The notes under the pieces were generated by a model. The model was not told where the DNA came from. It saw only the letters and a list, made by a program, of their open reading frames with translations, and did no database searches. From positions 6,270,001-6,334,000 of the forward strand of contig NZ_CP107968.1 in NCBI RefSeq assembly GCF_036084755.1: DNA of 64,000 nucleotides, written 5' to 3'. Of the stretch, positions 58,983 to 64,000 are shown in pieces. The number at the start of each line of letters is the position of its first letter. Position 1 is the first letter of the stretch. Made by a program: the position numbers and the translations under genes. The stretch is from Streptomyces sp. NBC_00370 (GTDB lineage: Bacteria; Actinomycetota; Actinomycetes; Streptomycetales; Streptomycetaceae).

Positions 58983-59282
58983 GACGTGATCCCCCTGGGA
59001 CTTCGGTACAGAACTGATGGCGCGAATGGAACAGTTGACGCATCCTCGCTCACGGTCGCGGGGCCAGGACGCGGTCCACCACTATGCCGGTCCCGGGAGG
59101 GACCTTTCACAGCAGGTCCGTGGTTCCGGGCCGCAACGATCTTCGGACGACCCGTGATCCCCGGGATCCGGTGTCGTTGGTACGAACGGAGGACACCGGT
59201 CAGCGTTCCCCGTCGAACGCTCGGCGGTCGAGCGCCGTACTGACGTGCAACGCAACTGTGACAACGGGAGGACCGACAAGCC
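58983..59282. other. Intergenic region upstream of siderophore genes
   Basis: These 300 bp separate the divergent protease and aminotransferase genes. I see a terminator-like hairpin, GGTCCC-GGGA-GGGACC followed by TTT (59089-59107), and a GATCCC/GGGATC palindrome near 59156. I looked for the actinobacterial iron box (TTAGGTTAGGCTAACCTAA type) and did not find a convincing match. GGGAGG about 15 nt before the aminotransferase GTG may be its ribosome site. Confidence 0.5.
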
Positions 59283-60653
59283 GTGGCCGTGACCGAACCC
59301 GCGCCGGTGGCACCGACCGTCGCACACGAAGGCATTCTCCGCCGCCAGGCCCAACGCGAGTCGGCGGCCCGCACCTACGCGCGGTCCCTGCCGATCGTGC
59401 CGGTGCGGGCCAGGGGGCTGACGATCGAAGGGGCCGACGGGCGCCGCTACTTGGACTGTCTGTCCGGAGCGGGCACCCTGGCCCTCGGGCACAACCACCC
59501 CGTGGTCCTGGAGGCGATCCGCAAAGTCCTCGACTCGGGCGCCCCGTTGCACGTCCTGGACCTCGCCACCCCCGTCAAGGACGCCTTCACCTCCGAACTC
59601 TTCGCCACCCTGCCGGGTAAGTTCGCCGACCACGCCAAGGTGCAGTTCTGCGGCCCCGCAGGCACCGACGCCGTCGAGGCGGCCCTCACCCTCGTCAGGA
59701 CCGCGACCGGCCGTAACGGGCTGCTCGCCTTCACCGGGGCGTACCACGGCATGACCAGCGGAGCCCTGGCCGCTTCGGGCGGCGCCCGGGACGTCCAGGT
59801 GACCCGGCTGCCGTTCCCGCAGGACTACCGCTGCCCGTTCGGCGTCGGCGGCGAGCGCGGCGCCGAACTGGCCGCCCGCTGGACCGAGAACCTGCTCGAC
59901 GACCCCAAGGGGGGAGTGCCGGCCCCGGCCGGCATGATCGTCGAGCCGGTGCAGGGCGAGGGCGGGGTGGTACCGGCCCCGGACGGCTGGCTGCGCCGGA
60001 TGCGCCGGATCACCGAGGACCGGGGCATTCCCTTGATCGCCGACGAGGTGCAGACAGGCGTCGGACGGACGGGTACCTTCTGGGCGGTGGAGCACAGTGG
60101 GATCACCCCGGACGTCATGGTGCTCTCCAAGGCCATCGGCGGCTCCCTCCCGCTCGCCGTGATCGTCTACCACTCGGACCTGGACTGCTGGCCGCCGGGA
60201 GCCCACGCGGGCACCTTCCGGGGCAACCAACTGGCGATGGCGGCGGGCACGGCCACCCTCGCCTACGTACGGGAGAACGGACTCGCCCGGCGCGCCGCGC
60301 AGCTCGGCGACCGGATGCTCGGCCAACTGCGGCAACTCGCGGGCCGGCACCCCTGCGTCGGGGACGTACGGGGCCGGGGGCTGATGATGGGCGTCGAGAT
60401 CGTCGCCCCCGAGCCCGACGGCACCACCCCCGCCCCGACGGATCCCGGTCTGGCCGCCGAGATCCAGCGGGAGTGCCTGAGCCGTGGACTCATCGTCGAA
60501 CTCGGCGGACGCCACAGCGCCGTCGTACGGTTGCTCCCTCCGCTCACCATCACCGACGAACAGGCCGTGGCCGTCCTCGACCGCTTCGCCGACGCCCTGG
60601 CCGCCGCCGAGCGTTCCGCGCTCCGCCGGACTCGGACCGGATCCTCGTACTGA
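59283..60653 (+). CDS. Diaminobutyrate--2-oxoglutarate aminotransferase family protein (siderophore pathway)
   Basis: A 456-residue class III PLP aminotransferase. Motifs are FCGPAGTDAVEAA, GAYHGMTSGALA, LIADEVQTGVGRTG and the PLP Lys283 in VLSKAIGGSLP. The pattern fits diaminobutyrate aminotransferases that make 2,4-diaminobutyrate from aspartate semialdehyde, the first step to 1,3-diaminopropane in rhizobactin/schizokinen-type siderophores (RhbA-like). A decarboxylase and an N-monooxygenase would be expected beyond the window edge. The next gene begins 37 nt downstream, so the genes form one operon. Confidence 0.88.
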   Translation: MAVTEPAPVAPTVAHEGILRRQAQRESAARTYARSLPIVPVRARGLTIEGADGRRYLDCLSGAGTLALGHNHPVVLEAIRKVLDSGAPLHVLDLATPVKDAFTSELFATLPGKFADHAKVQFCGPAGTDAVEAALTLVRTATGRNGLLAFTGAYHGMTSGALAASGGARDVQVTRLPFPQDYRCPFGVGGERGAELAARWTENLLDDPKGGVPAPAGMIVEPVQGEGGVVPAPDGWLRRMRRITEDRGIPLIADEVQTGVGRTGTFWAVEHSGITPDVMVLSKAIGGSLPLAVIVYHSDLDCWPPGAHAGTFRGNQLAMAAGTATLAYVRENGLARRAAQLGDRMLGQLRQLAGRHPCVGDVRGRGLMMGVEIVAPEPDGTTPAPTDPGLAAEIQRECLSRGLIVELGGRHSAVVRLLPPLTITDEQAVAVLDRFADALAAAERSALRRTRTGSSY

Positions 60654-60690
60654 CCCCGTGACCCCGGACCCCCATACAAGGAAGCCCTCC

Positions 60691-62547
60691 GTGAACCCCA
60701 CACCCGTTCCCGATGTGCCGGCGCACACCCCCCTCACCGTCGAGTCGGCCACGGTGCCACGGCAGCAGACGGGAGCCGCCGACGAGCTGCGCGGGTCCGT
60801 CGCGGAGACCGCCGCGGACCGGCCGGCCGGCGACCACCTCGACCACCCGGACCCGCAGCAGGCGGCGGACGCGGCGGCCGTCGAGAACCTGCTGCGCTGC
60901 TGGGCCAGGGAGAACAACCTCGCCCGGCCCGAGGGCGACGTGCTGCGCATCCCGCTCACCATGAGCGGCACCGCCCTGCTCGCGCCCGTCCGGTACTGGT
61001 CGGCCACCGGCTGGCACCGCTTCGGACTGCCCTCCCTGGAGAGCGCCCCCGCCGGGGCGCCCGAGGTGGAGGCCGTCACCCTCGCGTCGCTGCTGGCCCG
61101 TGAGTCGGGCCGGCAGCAGGGCGCGGACCTGGCCGGCAGGGTCGCCGACTCCGTGCACCGCACGGCCGACTTCGTCGCCGAGCGCCGCCGCCGTCCCGAA
61201 GCCCCCGCCGACACCGACCTCTTCCTGACCGCCGAGCAGTCGCTGCTCCTCGGCCACCCCCTCCATCCCACCCCCAAGAGCAGAGAAGGGCTCTCCGAGA
61301 CCGAAGCCCGGATCTACTCACCGGAGTTGCGCGGCTCCTTCCCCCTGCACTGGTTCGCCGTCGACCGGTCCGTACTCGCCACCGACTCCGCCTGGACCGA
61401 GCAGGGCAGGCTCGTGCCCGCCGAGCGGCTCACCGCCCGGCTCCTCGGCGACGTACCGCTCCCCGACCACACCGTCGCCCTGCCCCTCCACCCCTGGCAG
61501 GCGCGGGAGTTGACGCACCGTCCCGCCGTCGCGCGCATGCTCGGCGCGGGCCTGCTCCACGACCTCGGCCCGCACGGCGCGCCCTGGCATCCCACCTCCT
61601 CCATCCGTACCGTGCACCGCCCCGGCACGCCGGTCATGCTCAAGCTCTCCCTCGGCCTGCGGATCACCAACTCCCGCCGGGAGAACCTCCGCAAGGAGCT
61701 CCACCGGGGCGTCGAGGTGCACCGGCTGCTGCGCGCAGGACTCGCCGCGCGGTGGACGGCGGCCCACCCCGGCTTCGACATCGTCCGCGACCCCGCCTGG
61801 CTCGCCGTGGACGGCCCGGACGGCCGACCGGTCGGCGGACTCGACGTGATGCTGCGCCACAACCCCTTCGGCCCGGCCGACGACGCCGTCTGCATCGCCG
61901 GACTCACCGCGCCCCGGCCCTACCCCGGCCACCCGGGCGTCCACTCACGGCTGGCCGCCGTCATCTCTAGCCTGGCCGCCCGTACCGGCCGCCCGCAGAC
62001 AGCCGTGGCCGCCGAGTGGTTCCTGCGCTATCTCGACCAGGTCGTACGGCCGGTGCTCTGGCTGGACGGCGCCGCCGGCATCGCCCTTGAGGCACACCAG
62101 CAGAACACGCTGGTCCTGCTCGACCCGCAGGGCTGGCCCGTCGGCGGACGCTACCGCGACAACCAGGGCTACTACTTCCGCGAGTCCCGCCGCGCGGACC
62201 TGGACCGCGGCCTGCCCGGGATCGGCGTGGTCAGCGACACCTTCGTCTCCGACGCGGTCACCGACGAGCGGTTCGCCTACTACCTCGCCATCAACAACGT
62301 GTTCGGCCTGATCGGGGCCTTCGGCTCGCAGCGGCTCGCCGACGAGCGCGTACTCCTCGCCGCCTTCCGCCAGTTCCTCACCCGGGCGGTCTCCCTCGGG
62401 TCCCCGCTGCCCGGCCGGCTGCTGGACGCGGACACCCTGCGCTGCAAGGCCAATCTGCTGACCCGGATGCACGGCCTCGACGAACTCGTCGGTCCCGTCG
62501 ACACCCAGTCCGTCTACGTCACCATCACCAACCCCCTTCGCCGCTGA
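60691..62547 (+). CDS. IucA/IucC-family NRPS-independent siderophore synthetase
   Basis: A 618-residue NIS synthetase. An extended Pro/Ala-rich N terminus is followed by GHPLHPTPKSREGLS (about 190-204), the ATP-binding HPTSSIRT and KLSLGLRITNSRREN, and the C-terminal ALEAHQQNTLVLLD and RDNQGYYFRES segments. These enzymes adenylate a carboxylate of citrate or a related acid and couple it to an amine or hydroxamate. GTG 60691 has AAGGAAG 6 nt upstream. Its partner synthetase is encoded two genes downstream. Confidence 0.92.
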   Translation: MNPTPVPDVPAHTPLTVESATVPRQQTGAADELRGSVAETAADRPAGDHLDHPDPQQAADAAAVENLLRCWARENNLARPEGDVLRIPLTMSGTALLAPVRYWSATGWHRFGLPSLESAPAGAPEVEAVTLASLLARESGRQQGADLAGRVADSVHRTADFVAERRRRPEAPADTDLFLTAEQSLLLGHPLHPTPKSREGLSETEARIYSPELRGSFPLHWFAVDRSVLATDSAWTEQGRLVPAERLTARLLGDVPLPDHTVALPLHPWQARELTHRPAVARMLGAGLLHDLGPHGAPWHPTSSIRTVHRPGTPVMLKLSLGLRITNSRRENLRKELHRGVEVHRLLRAGLAARWTAAHPGFDIVRDPAWLAVDGPDGRPVGGLDVMLRHNPFGPADDAVCIAGLTAPRPYPGHPGVHSRLAAVISSLAARTGRPQTAVAAEWFLRYLDQVVRPVLWLDGAAGIALEAHQQNTLVLLDPQGWPVGGRYRDNQGYYFRESRRADLDRGLPGIGVVSDTFVSDAVTDERFAYYLAINNVFGLIGAFGSQRLADERVLLAAFRQFLTRAVSLGSPLPGRLLDADTLRCKANLLTRMHGLDELVGPVDTQSVYVTITNPLRR

Positions 62548-62590
62548 CCGAACACGAACCGTCCGCACTGCCCGAGAGGAGAGCGCCACC

Positions 62591-63301
62591 GTGCCTCCCA
62601 CCGATGCGAGCACCGACACCGGAACCAGCTCGAACGACACCCTCGACCTGCGGCTGAGCGACCAACTCGGCGCCCTGTTCGCGGAAGGGGAGCCGGTGAC
62701 CTCCCCTCCACCGCCCGGCGCCTTCGACGACGACCTGCTGGACTCCCTCGCCGGCTGGGGGCCCGTCACCACCCCCGCCGGCGTCTTCCAGCTCGTCCCC
62801 GTACGCGTCGAGCGCGACCTGACGCTCATCACCCGCTGGATGAACGACCCCGCGGTCGCCGCCTTCTGGGAGCTGGCGGGCTCCGAAGGCGTGACCGCCA
62901 CGCATCTGCGCGGCCAACTCGACGGCGACGGACGCAGCGTCCCCTGCCTCGGCGTCCTCGGCGGGATCCCCATGAGCTACTGGGAGATCTACCGCGCCGA
63001 CCTCGACCCGCTGGCCAGGCACTATCCGTCCCGCCCGCACGACACGGGCATCCATCTGCTCCTCGGCGGCGTGACGGACAGGGGCCGGGGCGTCGGCACC
63101 ACCCTCCTGAGGGCAGTCGCCGATCTCATCCTGGAGCAACGACCCCGCTGCGCGCGCGTCCTTGCCGAACCGGACCTACGCAACACCCCCTCCGTGGCAG
63201 CATTTCTGAACGCCGGTTTCCGTTTCTCGGCGGAAGTCGAACTTCCCGACAAGCGAGCCGCCCTGATGGTCCGCGAACGCGCGCTCCGCGACCTGCTCTG
63301 A
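62591..63301 (+). CDS. GNAT acyltransferase for siderophore hydroxamate formation
   Basis: A 236-residue acyltransferase of the IucB/RhbD/MbtK type. After a variable N terminus of about 75 residues, the domain contains RWMNDPAVAAFWE, YWEIYRADLDPLARHY and HDTGIHLLLG. The acyl-CoA pyrophosphate loop is DRGRGVGTTLL, and EPDLRNTPSVAAFLNAGF ends the domain. It should acylate an N-hydroxy-diamine to make the iron-binding hydroxamate. It lies between the two synthetase genes, with GAGGAGAG upstream of the GTG. Confidence 0.88.
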   Translation: MPPTDASTDTGTSSNDTLDLRLSDQLGALFAEGEPVTSPPPPGAFDDDLLDSLAGWGPVTTPAGVFQLVPVRVERDLTLITRWMNDPAVAAFWELAGSEGVTATHLRGQLDGDGRSVPCLGVLGGIPMSYWEIYRADLDPLARHYPSRPHDTGIHLLLGGVTDRGRGVGTTLLRAVADLILEQRPRCARVLAEPDLRNTPSVAAFLNAGFRFSAEVELPDKRAALMVRERALRDLL

Positions 63302-63385
63302 ACGGTCCGCGCGCGGACCGCCGAGTGCCCCGCTGCCTGATATACACCGCTCGAACCAGATCGGTTCCGTTCCGGAGGAGTCCCC

Positions 63386-64000
63386 GTGTCGACATCCCCT
63401 GCCACCCATGACTCCGACTCCCCGCTCTTCTCCCCACCCGAGCTGAACCCGGACACCTGGGAGCGGGCAGCCGGCCGGCTCCTCGCCAAACTGCTCGGAG
63501 AGTTCTCCTACGAGGAGATCGTCCAACCCGTCCCCGACCCCACGGGACCTGAGCAGTACACCCTCACGCTCGACGCCGGAGACACCCTCACCTTCCGCGC
63601 CTCCCGCGGCGCCTACGGCAGTTGGCGCGTCGCCCCGGACAGCATCGAACACCGGGGCCGGCCCTTCACCGACCCGCTGCGCTTCCTGCTCCTCGCGCGC
63701 GGACTGCTCGCACTCGACGGCGAGACCCTGGGCCATCTCGTCCGCGAACTCACCACCACCCTCGCCGCCGACGCCCGGCTCGACCACACGGCTCTCACCG
63801 CCGGCCGGCTCGCCGACCTCGGCTACGCCGACCTCGAAGGGCACCAGACCGGCCACCCCTGGATCGTCCTCAGCAAGGGCCGGGCGGGGTTCTCCGCCAC
63901 CGACACCGCCCGCTGGGCGCCGGAGGCCCGTACGCCCGCCCGGCTGCCTTGGATCGCCGTCAGCACCACCCTCGCCACCTACCGGGGGGTGCACGCGCTC
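63386..64000 (+). CDS. Second IucA/IucC-family siderophore synthetase (N-terminal part, cut by window end)
   Basis: The first 205 codons of a second NIS synthetase. The segment WERAAGRLLAKLLGEFSYEEI near the start and PFTDPLRFLLLARGLLAL resemble the N-terminal region of IucC/RhbF proteins. Conserved ATP-binding motifs lie beyond the window. GTG 63386 has CGGAGGAG 5 nt upstream. Two synthetases of different type are typical when a prochiral acid such as citrate is coupled at both ends, implying a symmetrical dihydroxamate product. Confidence 0.82.
   Translation, partial: MSTSPATHDSDSPLFSPPELNPDTWERAAGRLLAKLLGEFSYEEIVQPVPDPTGPEQYTLTLDAGDTLTFRASRGAYGSWRVAPDSIEHRGRPFTDPLRFLLLARGLLALDGETLGHLVRELTTTLAADARLDHTALTAGRLADLGYADLEGHQTGHPWIVLSKGRAGFSATDTARWAPEARTPARLPWIAVSTTLATYRGVHAL

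Overview
This window is chromosomal DNA from a Streptomyces-type actinomycete. G+C is very high with strong third-position G/C bias, GTG/TTG starts are frequent, and the 23S rRNA carries the actinobacterial helix-54/55 insertion. Several gene pairs are diagnostic of the genus: osaA-osaB, clgR-dpsB, gluABCD next to gluRK, and a miaB-miaA-dapF-relA-hflX run. As far as I recall, the order follows the S. coelicolor SCO5748 to SCO5801 region, so most of it is conserved core. One carbohydrate cassette and one decayed permease look like local additions.

Layout. 1-2435 holds the 3' two-thirds of a 23S rRNA, a 5S rRNA and tRNA-Thr(GGT). 2466-11840 is signal transduction: a PAS/GAF/PP2C phosphatase, a very large poly-HAMP hybrid histidine kinase (OsaA) and its partner regulator (OsaB). 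11951-19854 holds ftsK, a RodZ-like protein, rimO-pgsA-cinA (coupled by 4-nt overlaps), clgR and dpsB. 19882-29833 contains DUF4291, an LLM oxidoreductase, the DNA-repair pair lhr-nei, azlCD, an alpha/alpha-toroid protein and DUF3046. 29906-34844 has an AI-2E-family transporter and a coupled aldolase / CbbY-like phosphatase / DhaL / DhaK cassette, then a small EF-hand protein. recA-recX follows, with two DNA-damage promoter signatures upstream.

36845-43689 is mostly minus strand: a permease pseudogene, a cysteine dioxygenase-rhodanese operon preceded by a Cys-rich leader peptide and an attenuator-like hairpin, an FAD monooxygenase, and the glutamate transporter gluABCD. 43946-47057 carries the glutamate-sensing system GluR-GluK, with an orphan TAXI-type binding protein convergent on gluK. 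47135-57696 is tRNA modification, lysine/peptidoglycan and stringent-response housekeeping: miaB, miaA, dapF, relA-like, an M1 peptidase and hflX. 57807-58982 is a secreted lipoprotein serine protease. 59283 to the window end is the start of an NRPS-independent siderophore cluster: aminotransferase, IucA/IucC synthetase, acyltransferase and a second synthetase cut by the window edge.

Observations I rate highest: (1) a 15-residue leader peptide with three Cys codons, its own promoter and a hairpin plus T-tract upstream of cysteine dioxygenase; (2) the aldolase-CbbY-DhaL-DhaK cassette, which separates DUF3046 from recA and has no DhaM; (3) an orphan TAXI receptor beside the glutamate two-component system; (4) the only in-frame TTA (bldA) codon I found, located in a RelA homologue whose synthetase half looks degenerate; (5) tandem repeats and hairpins inside the glu operon. 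All calls come from reading sequence and remembered family signatures; no database search was run.
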